Part shown: in pieces, positions 24,727 through 37,000 of the stretch | Layout of the letters: each line of letters begins with the position of its first letter | Position numbering within the stretch: the first letter of the stretch is position 1 | Source: Ilyonectria destructans | Lineage: Eukaryota; Ascomycota; Sordariomycetes; Hypocreales; Nectriaceae | Direction: 5' to 3' | Assembly: GCA_020740775.1 (NCBI GenBank) | Contig: JAHEWK010000002.1 | Location: 3,658,001 to 3,722,000 of the forward strand | Length of the DNA: 64,000 nucleotides | Program-made: the position numbers and the translations under genes | The notes under the pieces: generated by a model | Told to the model about the DNA's origin: nothing | Databases searched by the model: none | Seen by the model: only the letters and a program-made list of their open reading frames with translations

Positions 24727-25506
24727 CTAATGAAGAATGCGAAACTCCAGGAGCGTGTTGTAATCTCCAACTTCCGGCGCCACAGTGAATGCCACCCATG
24801 GGGACGAGCCATCTTGCACCGTGTTGAACGCCTGGTTATCGTTTGAAGAGCAAGAAAGGAGCCCCGAAGCATCCTCAGAGCACGTGGCGTAATATCTGTC
24901 GCTGTATGGATCCGCTATGTATGCCTCGGAGAAGAACAGCAGAGGGTAGGTAAACCCGCTGTACAAAGTTGAATGGGCGAGCCAGCGAACATCACCCGAG
25001 CTGTCGGTGACGTAGACTCGCCCGTTGGTGGGATCCAGCCCGGCAGCAACGGCGAAATTGGTCTCGGCTGGGTTCCAGTTCAAGTAATATGAGTCGTCAT
25101 TGTTGAGGGATACCTTGACGTCGTATGCAACGCCAGAGACGGTGGCTGAGAAAGGGACATATGGAGTTTCGATAGCTGCTGTGGTAGTCGTGGTCGAAGT
25201 CGAGGTGGAGTCTGTGATCGAAGGTGTGATTGAAGACGCGGCTGAAGATGTGGTTGAGGGTGTAGTCGAAGGCGTAGTCAAAGGTGTAGTTGACGATGTG
25301 GTCGAAGGTGTGGTCGAAGGTATGGTCGAAGACGCGGTTGAAGGTGTACTTGAAAGGGTAGTTGAAGGCGTGGTGGAACCCGTGGTGGATGAATAACTGG
25401 CCGAGTCAGATAGGCTCTGAGAAATCTTGCATGGTCCCGCAGCAGAAGCAAACGGACTCCGGACGAGGAGCAATGCCACTACGATGGATGATAGTCGACA
25501 ATACAT
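24727..25506 (-). CDS. Secreted Thr/Ser-rich mucin-like protein
   Basis: Predicted extracellular or cell-wall protein of unknown activity. From the ATG at 25506 it is 259 aa. It opens with a typical signal peptide (short basic start, a hydrophobic core containing VVALLLV, likely cleavage after ASA), then a Thr/Ser/Pro linker of about 90 residues built from STTPSTT-like units (a probable O-glycosylation platform), then a globular domain of about 140 residues rich in Tyr, Asp and Trp. An in-frame ATG at 25530 would add eight residues; the inner one was preferred because it gives a cleaner signal peptide and has a better context. Only about four Cys remain in the mature part. A decayed relative lies just upstream on the same strand, so this locus has undergone tandem duplication. 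No enzyme motif was recognised. Confidence 0.75.
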   Translation of the reverse strand: MYCRLSSIVVALLLVRSPFASAAGPCKISQSLSDSASYSSTTGSTTPSTTLSSTPSTASSTIPSTTPSTTSSTTPLTTPSTTPSTTSSAASSITPSITDSTSTSTTTTTAAIETPYVPFSATVSGVAYDVKVSLNNDDSYYLNWNPAETNFAVAAGLDPTNGRVYVTDSSGDVRWLAHSTLYSGFTYPLLFFSEAYIADPYSDRYYATCSEDASGLLSCSSNDNQAFNTVQDGSSPWVAFTVAPEVGDYNTLLEFRILH

Positions 25507-25992
25507 GGCAGGCAAGATCACCAAATCCATGTATTAGACGATTACACACAAGAAGGTACCACTCTCTAGCTATAAATGCAGCACTCAATTGTTGGCTCGT
25601 CAAAGACGCGTGTCGCTTAAATAGCGAGACTGCTTTTGGGAAACTATCGATTTTATGTGGCTCTGCTCTGTTGATTATCGCAGCTATCGCGGGGGAGCTA
25701 AGACCACAGCCAATCCAATTGCCAGTCTAGAGCTCCATAGAGGATTTAATTTCCGTGATCTAAGTACGCTAGCCCCTTCCCTCGCAAGGCCAAGCGGCCA
25801 TTGTCCGGCGTGGTTTGTAAGACGAAACGGTGCGAGTGTCGATGGTGCTAGTGTAAGGCGTTGGGACCCATATTGCGGTTTGGATATCTCCTCTCTGCAC
25901 AACGGAGAGCACATGGCCGGCCTATAAAGAGCACGACAGCTATCCCTCGACATTCTGGGCATACGTGGTGTATGATCTTGACGCGGCCGTGA
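25507..25992. other. Spacer between the secreted-protein gene and its decayed copy
   Basis: Upstream region of the secreted-protein gene. Small frames on both strands (25655-25927 plus, 25684-25962 minus) overlap each other and resemble nothing known. Confidence 0.5.
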
Positions 25993-26411
25993 TTACATGA
26001 GCCGTCTTGAACCATATCCTATCGGTGGTACCGGAGACGAACAATGGAGTGCTGAAACAGGGGGGATGCCAGAGTCGGTTATGGATACGCGTCCGCTTTT
26101 CGGGTCGAGCGTGAATGCGATTTTGACTTCCGTCTCAGAATCCTCCCCGACGATGACGGAGAACTTGCTGAATTCAGACTCGACGGCTGCTGTGGTGGCT
26201 GCGGTGGTCGTTGTCGAAGTTGTCATTCAGTCTGTAGCCGTGAACAGCTGGTTGCAGTGGTTGAGGCCGTGGAAGTGGTTAAGCTAATGTCCAATGTTGG
26301 CAAACTAGTCAAGCCAGATAGACTGTGAGCGGGCTTTCATGGCCTAGCGGTAGAAAATGGCGCCTGAACGAGAAGCAGGGACACCGCAATAAACAATAAT
26401 CGGAAATGCAT
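25993..26411 (-). pseudogene. Decayed tandem copy of the secreted Thr/Ser-rich gene
   Basis: The ATG at 26411 begins a signal peptide (MHFRLL..., core AVSLLLV, then QAPFSTA) closely parallel to that of the gene at 24727-25506 (core VVALLLV, then RSPFASA). It is followed at once by an in-frame TGA. Similarity then continues through a short Ser/Thr stretch. After a frameshift, the frame at 26226-25993 contains a Thr run, an AAVES...FS motif matching AAIET...FS of the intact gene, and LDPKSGRVSITDS matching LDPTNGRVYVTDS. About 20 codons before that motif are missing, and the C-terminal part is lost or out of frame. The stop, the frameshift and the deletion together make a functional product unlikely. 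A TATA box at 26475-26482 shows that it once had a promoter. Confidence 0.75.
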
Positions 26412-26474
26412 GGCGGAAAACTGAACAGAGGTGATACACAGCAGACATCAAAGAACAAGAGCCTACATGCCCAC

Positions 26475-26482
26475 TTTATATA
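26475..26482 (-). promoter_or_regulatory. TATA box of the decayed secreted-protein copy
   Basis: On the minus strand the sequence reads TATATAAA, 64 bp upstream of the pseudogene ATG. Motif and spacing are typical of a fungal core promoter. Confidence 0.5.
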
Positions 26483-29400
26483 GTATTTAATAGGAGTGTT
26501 GTTCATCTCTTAGACGAAACTCCTAGACTACTTTCAAGAATTATCGAATATTTGTACTTCAGGTCGCTTCGCCGTCTCGGAGGCAGCTAAAGCTCGCAGT
26601 TAACATATTCCCCACTCTGCCTTGGCAGAGGAACCTCGAATAGGGGCCATATCTCCTTGCCGTTCCGGTCAGGTTTCTCATTTCATTCTGTTGGCGGAGA
26701 CTGGAAGACCATCCCTGGTCATTCTCGGCCATTATTCTGCCGTTATTAGACAAGTCGTGAATAAAAGCTAGCAAGGGTTAATTACCAAGCCCCAACTTTC
26801 TTTTCGAGACAAAATTCGACCTTGTACTATCCAGATAAGCTTCACACTGAACTCTGATCATCCATGCTCACAATGGGGACTGTCAATTTGGACTCGTGTC
26901 TTGAGCTGGACTCCTCCTAAACTCTTCTAGCACCATACATGGGTAATATCAGACATGCCACCACTCGAACGGCAAGAGTCTACTAGGTCCAACCTAATTG
27001 TCAGACGACGTCGCCCAAGTGTTTCGCCGGCACGTCAGATTCTAAGATTCAAGACGCTCTCTAATTCATCATCAAAGGAATCCTTCAGCGTTCATAGCAC
27101 AAGAGTTGATAGTCCTCGCCCCGTCCACTCTTACCCCCTTCATGAAATACATTGTGTTTTTGAGCCCCTGGTTGATGTGCATACAACACAAACCTTGTGA
27201 TGCTGATGACTAGAGCTTTGGATTCAATCTTACATTGGGTACCGACGGCGATATCGATGTACCTACAAAGGTCCACGGTTGCTTCCGTAGCTATTGTTGG
27301 GAGCTCCGCGATTGCGGCAGTGTCTCCGTTTCCGAAAAAGTCAGCAAGGTCGGCTATGTCAAAACCTCGTAGGCGTTGACACACTGGTCTAGATAGAAAG
27401 ACTCAGGCTGGGCTTGCATGGTCCCTCGGCGAAGAGAAATAGTGCCTGGGTGAGATGTAGGACAGTACGATGGAGGATGGCCCGACATACTTGGTCGAGA
27501 GCTGAACAGCCGTGATCACGACAGATAACAAGGAGGAAGCAGCACGCAAGTTGTATAGCACGTATCCCTCAAGCTTAGACAGCCAAGAGAGACGCATCAT
27601 CAATCTCGTAAGACGATATATCAGGACCATCATTGAGAACTGTCGACTTTTGTTGTTCTGCCCTCATTGCTGTGTACAATGTCGTTTATAAAGCAGCTAA
27701 TACAAGAACCGACATACACTCTGTGGAGGATCCTCGATCAGGAGTATGCTACAACTCCACTGCGTGTTATTGGGAAAATCTATGTCCAGCACCTCTTTTG
27801 GCATTCACTAGAAGCCATCGTATCCAATCATACCTGAGCCAATGGCCGATATTTGACAGTCAACTGTAGTCCAAAATCCGTCGGTACGATCTGCGCAGAT
27901 GGAATGAAGTCGGACGGCATATACGAATACAGTATACCAATCCCCGCCAGGGTCCGAACTAGTTGCCGCTGTATTAATTAGGATGTCAACAACCAGGCCC
28001 AGTATTCATTTTTGAGCGTAGAAAGAGGAGATGGAGGAGAGAAGGCGAAAACTTGAGAGCTAAATTCGCCCGTGTTTCGACGGGGAATTCCTAAACCGTG
28101 CAGTCTTTGATCGTCTTGTCTCCATCCAAGCAGGATCTGACAACAAAGACTTACGAAGCACACGCCAGTTCCATTGTGTATTGTTTGCTGGGATGTAGAA
28201 CCTGAAGCGCAAATGAAATGCCGTTACCTTTCTTACCCTCGATCTCACCGCCATCTTCCTTTCTCGTCGTCACACTATGCTTACTCCCTCCCCTGTCTGT
28301 CATATCCATGACCGCTGATTAGGCAAAAGGAGACAAATCCGATTCCCGGGAATCAACGGCTTATGGTAAGCACTTAATGATTAGGTTTCGGGTCAACATG
28401 GTTTCCGCAGGGTTGAAAAGTTCACGATTCCGAAAGCCAAACCCCGCCATACCGTCGCAGTTTAACATCTTGGCCTAGGCAAAAAAGGGCAAACCGACTG
28501 AAGCGAATCAACCCAGCAACTCGGCAATTGTCGAATCTTTATCTTCTAGACCACTGGGTCTCAATTCTTTTTTGGGTCATCCGTGGGCTGGAGCCGTCGG
28601 CATGACCCCTTTCTTGCCTCTTTGTGTGAGATGTTTCTAATGTGATCTATCATTCACAAACATCGGTCCTCTTTTTGACAAATCCGGTATGGCCGGAACT
28701 CATGATCAGGTCGCGATACTGACTGGCCAGCTAGGTTTTGAGAGGCCTGCTTCCAATGTCAGGCGACCGACGATCTGTCCTTCACTTCTTAGCTTCTTTC
28801 AATCGAGAACCCCAGGGGATGAATATGATCATTGGTGGCGTTTCCAATCTCGGGAAGTCGTCAAGAGGGTGCCATTGTCGTCATTGTTTGATCCAGGGAC
28901 CTCTCAGCCACCTGTCCACGCCCATTGCGCCCAAGCCAATGGGTCGAAATATCCTGCAGAAGGAATACGCTAGACGGTCTGCTGATGGGGGACCGGGCGG
29001 GAAAATTGTCAACAAAGCGAGGTCTCAGTTTGCTCCGAGGAACGGCCCGACGATGGGAGTCATCAGATGAGCTTCGCCTCGTCATTCACGGGCAGTCTCA
29101 CAGCAGCGAGTCGGATGATGACGTTCAGACGATAATGACACAGATCCGTTCCATGGTGTCAGCAGACGCTTGCCATAACCGCGCGGTCTGTGGAACTGGA
29201 ACAATCCGATGCTTGTGGCGTTGTATCCTCGGTCTTGTCTCGAGACCGTGGGGAGGGTAGCCAAATGTGCGAGGGCTGAGGTTGTGGGGAGCGAATCAGG
29301 TGTTGCATTGTCAGTACTTTGCGGCTCGGGAAGCCAAATGTCGGGTATAATATTAGGGCTAACGGCTCTTAGGACCTTTGATGTATCATGTTGCAAAGCT

Positions 29401-32400
29401 CCGAGACACCTGTGGAGGACCGCCCGTCCCCGCGTCTAAAACGGCATCGTCTCAGCGCACGCGATCGCGCTGGGCGATTACCTTTCCCATTTTTCCCGAC
29501 AGATAGCAATCTCAGGTCTCAGGGCAGAGGGCTCGAGGAGGTGAGATGGGATACGTCACATGAGAATGTGTGAGGGCGTCGAGCGTTGTGTCTAGAATGG
29601 CGGTCCGGTGCGGAGTGGCTGTTGACGGGCGGCGGACCGGCAGTTTGCGAGCGTCTATCAACGGCTCCCGAGAGCTGCGAGTATCAACGTGTCTGCAACA
29701 CGCTTGTGCTGGAATAGGGTATCGCAATGGCACATGATTTGCCGCCGAAAGCTGGCGTTCTCACGGAAGCGTGCTGGGTGAGGAGCTTGGGGGAGGTGGT
29801 GGGTGAATAACGAGCTGGTATTGGATCATCTGGATCTGCTTACTCCCCGACACCAAGCTTCTGCTCGGGCCCTGGTCCCAGGAGAGCCAAGTGCCAACGA
29901 AGCCAAGTAGGGGATAGGCCATTCCCGGCGGCCAACAGGCTGGGATGCCGGGGCCCGTTTGCCATGGGCAGTGGACCGCCCCCAGAGCTCACAGACGCCT
30001 TGGGCCGGGTCGCTCGTCAAGCCCACCTCATTGGCGCGTGGCCAGGGGAATGGGTGGGAGGGGGATGATCCCTGGCCAGATGGGAACGAGTGAGGAAGCC
30101 GTGTCGACGCCCAGGCCGAAGAGACTGATAAGCCGATTGGAACCAGCGGGGGCGACGCCAGGCGAGAAGCCACAAAGGCGGATGTACTTCGTACTCTGCG
30201 CATACTGGCTGGGCATATCATGATGCCAACGGAGGGGTGGAGGGAGGCCAGCGCTCGGAGGGTGGAGGCGGAGGAGGGGAAGGAGGGGGATCGACCGAGA
30301 CCTCTGTGGCCGGGATTTCTGGTCTTGATAACAGAAAATGTCCGTGAGCAGGGTGGGATTTCATGTGGTGCAGAATGCAAACCTAATAAGAATGGGGAAT
30401 GTTGGAGATTGCGCAGAAGGTAAAGTGAAGTGGTGGTGTTGCGCCCTAGAAACGCCGTTGTAGTCGCCAAAATCACGTGCGTGTTCATTCAAGCTGGAGG
30501 GCCTGCACAGGGATGCGCAGTTCGTCGTTGTTGCAACGCCGCCTGTTACTCACTTCCGGCCCGGACAAGTTACATGAAGATACTATGTTGGGAGATCGCG
30601 TCGATGCGCGATGGTGCCTGGCTGAGATATGATGGTGCTCTAGCTAAGGACCGACCAAGGACCGGCCAAGAAGCACATGGTTAGACAAGCTCGGGGCGTG
30701 AGTCTGTGGCGGCTTGAGGCGTGGTTTGATAATAGCGGTGGTAGCAGTGGCAATGGAGCACAGCTAGCAAAGTACTGGACAATAAGCGACGATGTTGTAG
30801 CGATATGCCATCGAAGGTGGTTGGCGGCTCGTGCCATATCACTGCTCAACTTCTTCCACCCATCCCGTCTCCTCCGGCGTCGACGACGGCTGCAATGCAT
30901 GTGGGCGCTCTCAAAAGAAACAAAACTGGCGCTTGCCTGTTTCAGTGCACCGCATCCCCATAGGTGACGGGACAGCAGACAAGTCAAATGATATCGTCAC
31001 GCATCTTATCCCGCGGACCAATGGGTTAATGGCCGCATGGGACGGAACGCTGTGCCGACTAAAGGGATTGGGATAATGGAGATCCAATGGGGGCCGAGTA
31101 TCGACGGCCCAGAACCAAAGATGAGGCAAAGACAGGGTACCCAGGGCGTAAAAGTTCCTGCACATCTCTCTATGTGCGGAACGCTCCTCAAGTGACCAGC
31201 AGAGTTAGGGGCTGGCCAAGGTGGTACAAAAAGCACTGGTTCATGGGGGAAAATGACCAGGGCGGACATGGCACAACTGGCCAATGTGCATGAAGCAGCC
31301 GACGAAAAAAGAAATTCGCCATTGGAGGCTGTCAGGGCGGGAGACGACAGACATCCTGGCGGTTACTCTACCCTTGTCTCACATCACATCATCTCTGAGA
31401 CGTGAGACTGGAATGTGGGCGTGGGAGGAATGTGGGATGTGGGATGGGGTCCAAACGTGGGAAGCTCACGAGCCGAGCCGCCGACGAACAAATTTGATGT
31501 CCTCGCCCTCTCTTGCCGACTGTGTAAGTTTCGGTGAGAACAAATGAAGCGAAAATATCACTAGTCATGCCTTCAACCACGTAACACGCCACGGTTACTC
31601 GGAGTATAAAATGGGCTGAAACTTAACGCTGAAGAAAACGCGCGGCGCACCTGAGGCGATACGAGCCACAGGAAAGTGTGTTGGTGCCAATTACTGGCTT
31701 GGAATGCCTGGCCTGCTGGTCAATTTAAGAAAAAGAGTGACGTTCGGTGAGAAATGGATTGACTGACGGATCTCTCCCCGTGTCGCACCTTGTACGCACG
31801 TCCCGCCGGGTCAGGGCAAACTGGCTTCGGGCAGCGGGAATCATTCCGGCGCATGCTAATTAGACCGACCTTCAGGGCGCGATGTACGGCATTGGCGTGT
31901 TCACGGACGTCGTTTGAGGTTTAAAAAAGAGCATTGCCATTCGCACACATGCAGCGCTATTCGACACGCAAGTACATGCTCAGATCCTAAAAATAATGAT
32001 CAACAATGCACCTAATACAACGGTTTAGGAAACAACATTCTTACAACCCCCAGTCTTGGTATTTGTCAAGTTAGATTTAATAACACAGTTGCCTGAGAAT
32101 GTACCTTTTGACTGCGCATCCTAGGTACATTGTTCTGCCTGAGGTTTAGCTGAAGGGGCTTGTACCTGTGTGCGAATAGCATGATGTATGTGTGCGAATA
32201 GTAATGCTCTTCAAAAAAGAGTTCAGCCGGTGCTTCGGTTCTGTTTAGGTTGGAGAAACGTCGCATCGGTTGCAGAGCACGGGAGCGACGGGAACACACA
32301 ATATTTTCATGTGCGAGAAGCGAACAGCCGAGAGCGGCTTGAACAAGGGGAGAACTAGGTAGCATGGGCTTGTGAGACCGGGTCATGCTGCTTCCCGAGA

Positions 32401-34000
32401 ACCTATGCCCTGCCATGCAAGGCCAAGGGGGGCATGGGCCAAGACTTGGGTTCCAAGCAACCTGCCGGGGAGTTATCCGCCGTCCGGGTACCCAATTATT
32501 CGACATCTTGCCGGGGCCAAGGTGAGAGAAGAGGCTCGATTTTCATAGCCGCGAAGTTCGGGAATGTAGTCGGCCGACTTGCATCGACACGCTTCCTGAG
32601 CTTTGCGTAACTCGACTACTGATGGAACACTGAAACTCGAGGCACCCAAGCTATATTCGGGTCAACGTCAAATTGCAGGTAGAAATTATGACACGCCAGC
32701 AGCAGTGGCAATCAATTGACCCAACAAAAGAGCCCAGAAGAGCCTGCTGCCGAGGCTAATCACGCAAACCCGGGCCTCCGAACCCCCTTCATGAGAGAAT
32801 TGCTTTGCCGAATCGAATTGAATCTTGATCCTCTGGTCTCCATGGAGCATGAGGTGCAAAGAGACAGATGCGGTTGCTGTCGCAGTGAGGACGTCCGTTA
32901 GCGCGCACGCGTCTCCGTCTATCTGTCAGCGGCGGTGGACCAACTGCTGCAGGCCGCCCGTTATTGAGCCAGTGACCCGGTCTAGAGGCAACCCAGGCGG
33001 TGCTTTAGGCCTTGTGCCGGGCCTCTTGCATGTATCAAGTACCGCTTAAGGAAGAGCCACCTCCGGGCTTGATGACATGGGTAGGGGTGTTTGTGGCTGC
33101 CGTGGTGGGGGTGGTGGTGGAGAGAGCGTGATGGATGGCCCAGATGCCGAAGCCGTGTGGTGTCTCGTCTCGTCTTGTCTTGTGTCGTCTTATCTCTGTA
33201 TGCAGTTGATTGTTTTTCAGAAGCGTCATCCCCTCATGCTATTCACCAGTTAGAAGGAAAGTGACGGGAATCGCAACCCAATGGGGGTTTGAGAGAGAAC
33301 CACCCTCGGCCGAGTGACTCCTCGTCGCCATGGCAGCTCTCGCTCACCTCCAGTGTTGCTCTGGACGAGCTAAAGACCAAGCGTGAGCTGACACCTTCAC
33401 CTCAGACAGCCACCATCAGCCAGCAGAAGCAGCACCGGCATGACAATAGCCATCCACCACGGCTTCGGAAAGACCATACATGTGGAGCATACCACTCACT
33501 GCCACCCTTCCTCCCATCCACATGGCACCCTGACCAGAAGGCACGATGCAAGAACACTCTATCTAGAAGAGCGAATAAAGGTACAAGCCTGCAGGCCGGA
33601 TTGATTGACAGGGCACGTACCCGTCGGGGCCCGGGAACAGTCGTGTGTCTTTGTAAGGAGCACGTTTTCTCCACCCCTGCGGCCAGTGCTGCATGGCTTG
33701 CTCACCGGTCGACCGCCCCCTCTTTTGGTGCCCTCCATACCCCGTACTGCAGCCGGCCACTGCCTAGGCATCGCCGTGTTTGTCCCTGTTGTGCCCTGCC
33801 CTGCACCAAAACTAGCCAAGTCTGTGTGTGTGGCTACTCGGGACACTTGACATCGGCGGCCGGGGACGGACATATCGACAGGGGGGCAGACGTGGCTCCT
33901 GTCGGAGACAACACGCCCCCCATGATCCCATCAAAGCTTTCAGGACCGGCGCGGGGGTTTGGCTGGCTTTGTGGTGACTGCAGTAACTAAGAAGCGTGGT
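26483..34000. other. Gene-poor interval with possible gene remnants
   Basis: No intact gene is supportable. At 27085-27633 (minus) one reading frame of about 180 codons is broken by a single TGA at 27403-27405 and preceded by TTTATAAAG near 27690; it may be another decayed gene. Larger frames at 29826-30488 (minus), 32066-32506 (minus) and 33289-33990 (plus) have Arg/Ser/Pro-rich chance-like translations. Base composition drifts from fairly AT-rich at 26.5-28.7 kb to GC-richer beyond 29 kb. Confidence 0.45.
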
Positions 34001-37000
34001 GGCCACGGCGGTTCTGGGCCCTCGGCTGGCAATAAAGTGCTGCTGCCGCGCTGCTCACAATTAGACCAGGGTGTGGTGGCTCATGTGTCTGTGCCTGCTT
34101 CTGCCACAGCCCCTCGCCAGCATGGTTCAGTAACTAAGAGTTAGACAGACCGAGAAGCTTTGGCGGAGACGGTATCCTGTCGTAGGAGAGGTGCGATAAC
34201 TACTGGGCCTCTGGAGGTTGCGGGCGCATGCTTCGTCATACCATGGCGCTCGCTCCGTCGCTCGTCTCTGTGGACCAATGCCTCTTGGTGGATGTGGGCG
34301 GAAAGTCTTTCAACCTACTAAGTTGCTCCGTATGTACGTGGATAGTGGGTGCGGAAGTGCAAATGCGTGAATGCGTGAATGCAGGTGAAGAATGCATGTT
34401 CAAGATCCAGTTGAATGCGAAGTATGAAGTTGCATAAAGTGTGTGGGAAGGATCAGTGGGAAGGAGCAGGAGGAAGGAGCAGTGGCCGGCACATGTCTGA
34501 CCTCTTCTGCAGCAGCACCTCCAAACCAACCTTGGAAGCATGCTGGCATCCACACGACACGCACTCCCACTCTCACACAAGCGCCTCACGCATCGCGCTC
34601 GCACCGCGGTCCTTGCCAATGCGACTTCCCACCTGCTTCCCGAAGGCCCTGGAGGCGCAGCGCGGCGCGGTGCAGCAGGTCGTGGTACACAGCAGGGCGG
34701 CATTCGGAGGTACGGCAGGTACGTAGTAGGGAGATTTGCAGCTCTGCAGCTCTGCAGCTCTGCAGTTCTGCAGCTGGGCTGCGTGGGCAGGAAGCGCCCG
34801 GCTCCAGGGGAGTCACCAATGCCACCCAGACTCCCCACTTCATCCCCCCACCACACCACACTCCCTAACCTTCATTGTTCAACTACCAAACAACGACTGA
34901 GAGACGACGCGGACGGAGTACTCAAGCTCACAGGCAATGCAAATACTGCACCTCCACCTGCTGCAGTAGTCCACCCACCGACCCCAAATCCGTCTTGACT
35001 GCCCTGGCCTCGGCTTGCCTCGCCTCATTGGCTCTCCTCCGTCGGGAATTGCTTCTTTCGCAAAAATGCGCAATTTGTTAGCGTTTATATCGACCTTTAG
35101 TCTCAACCGGACGGAGCGTGGGCTCGTTCAAGTCCATCACCAGATGACGGACGGCTCTCCTTCGTCTTCTTTTAACTTTGCACCACCCTATGCGATCGCT
35201 CTCCGATTGGTACGATAGCACTGGAGCCAAAACGATCTCGCGCCAATTTGTGCCCACCCCCCCTCACACTCCACTTCCACCTTCTCTTCCCCTTCCAACT
35301 TCGTATGCACTTCCGCTGCCCTCCGCTGGTTCTCGTTGGCCTTCGCCTCAGGTTGTTTCGTTGGTCTCTCGCAGAGGTGTGCAATACTGTACCGGCCAGT
35401 CGCAGGCTCGGAAACAAAACCAACGCATGGTGTGTCAAGGTGAGACTTTTTGGATAGTCCCTCCCGTTCACCAGGGTTCCCCTGGTCCAATGTTCCCCAA
35501 CCCAACCCAACGTCATTCGGGTCGCGGGTCTTGGGAAGTGTGGAGGGGATGCCATCCACCATCTGTGCTCTGTGTCCCATCGACACCATCTCGTCGCATG
35601 CGCTTCCGCTGTCGCGGGTTGCGTAATATACCATGGGTTTGCATTCGCCCCAGTGTTTGCTCATTGCTCCCCCATTTGCACCACAATCGACCACACCCAC
35701 CCGCGCCAGGAGGTTACCTCATTTTTCGACTCCACAAGTTTGCTCACTCTTCATAAATCAAGACAACACGGAGATGACATCAATAGATCTTTCGCGAGTC
35801 AACTGCGCTCGAACCAGGAATTAGTATTGGCAGAATCGACGTCGGCATCGTCTTGCGCAATCGACATGCACCCGACGTTTTTGAATTCAAGAAAGCACGT
35901 CGTATCCAGCACGGACACCATCGATTGCTGTTGAGTCCAGGCGGCCATCGCACTTGGCGCGGTTATTTAGTGGGCTTTGTTGAGTTGCGCCAGGCGACTT
36001 TTGGTACCTGTCATCATCATCAGCATCAGCAACAGCATCAAACATCATCAAACATCATCAACATCATCATCCCTCCATCACTTGGGCACGGCCAGCACAG
36101 GCCATCCCAGCCCCAGCCCAACCCAATCCAGTCCAAGCTTCCATGGGGCGGACCCTCGTCCCCCGGCTCTTAGCTGCTAGCCGGAGCATGTGTGGTGGAC
36201 CGAGAACGGGTGAATCCCCAGCGGACCCGGCGACCCAGCGATCCAGCATCGATCCAAGCGGCCCCCAGCCAGGCCAGCGCAGGCCAGGGGATCCAAGCAA
36301 GTGACCCAGCGACCCAGAAACGGGGGGCACACCACGCACGACAGCTGCCCCAGCTGCCATCAATCTATCCTCCAGGGCTCCAGGGCTCCAGGGGGTGCCC
36401 ATGTTTGACGGACGGAGTCCTCGCTCCCGCGGCGCTCGTCCACGCCCAATCTCAGACTCTTAACTCTCTGCGCCTGCGTCTGCGTCTGCGCCTGCGCCTG
36501 CGCCTGGACCAAGCAGCCAGAAAGCAAGGTGGAAAGCAAACCAGGCTGAGGTACCGACGGTACCGACTGTCCATACCGCGCCCGCGCTGGTGCTGTCAGA
36601 GACGTTGTCCCTCGCTGTCCCTCGCGATCATCGTTCTCTTGTCCCTCCCTCGCTCCCTCCACCCATATCATTCATTCCGAACCATCCATCCACCTCCTCG
36701 ATCCGTCCAGCGAACAAGCCCCGGCCGGACAGCCAGACAGCCATACAATACAAGTCAGCCATCCACCCAACACGCTTGCTCGCGGCTTGCCCTTCTCCCT
36801 TCGCTTCCTCTACCTACTTCTACCTCTGCCTTACCTCTCCCCCTCCCCTGTCCGGCCGCCCACCTCCGTCTCTCCTCCTTCCTCTCTGACTCGCCCGCCC
36901 CCTCGTCTCGCTGCGTTGGTCTTGGGCCATCCCGTGTCCCGCGTGTCCCCCTCCGCCCGCCGCCCGCGCCGCTTTCCCATACCTGACCTCGGGCGTGGTG

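Noticed and set aside
23000..26500. A biosynthetic gene cluster around the dehydrogenase
   Set aside because: No core synthase, P450, transporter or regulator is adjacent; the neighbours are secreted-protein genes.
29826..30488. A 220-codon minus-strand frame
   Set aside because: Arg/Ser/Pro-rich chance-like translation, no motif, and overlapping frames of similar quality.
33289..33990. A 233-codon plus-strand frame
   Set aside because: No motif, scattered Cys/His without zinc-like spacing, and weak start; treated as chance in GC-rich DNA.
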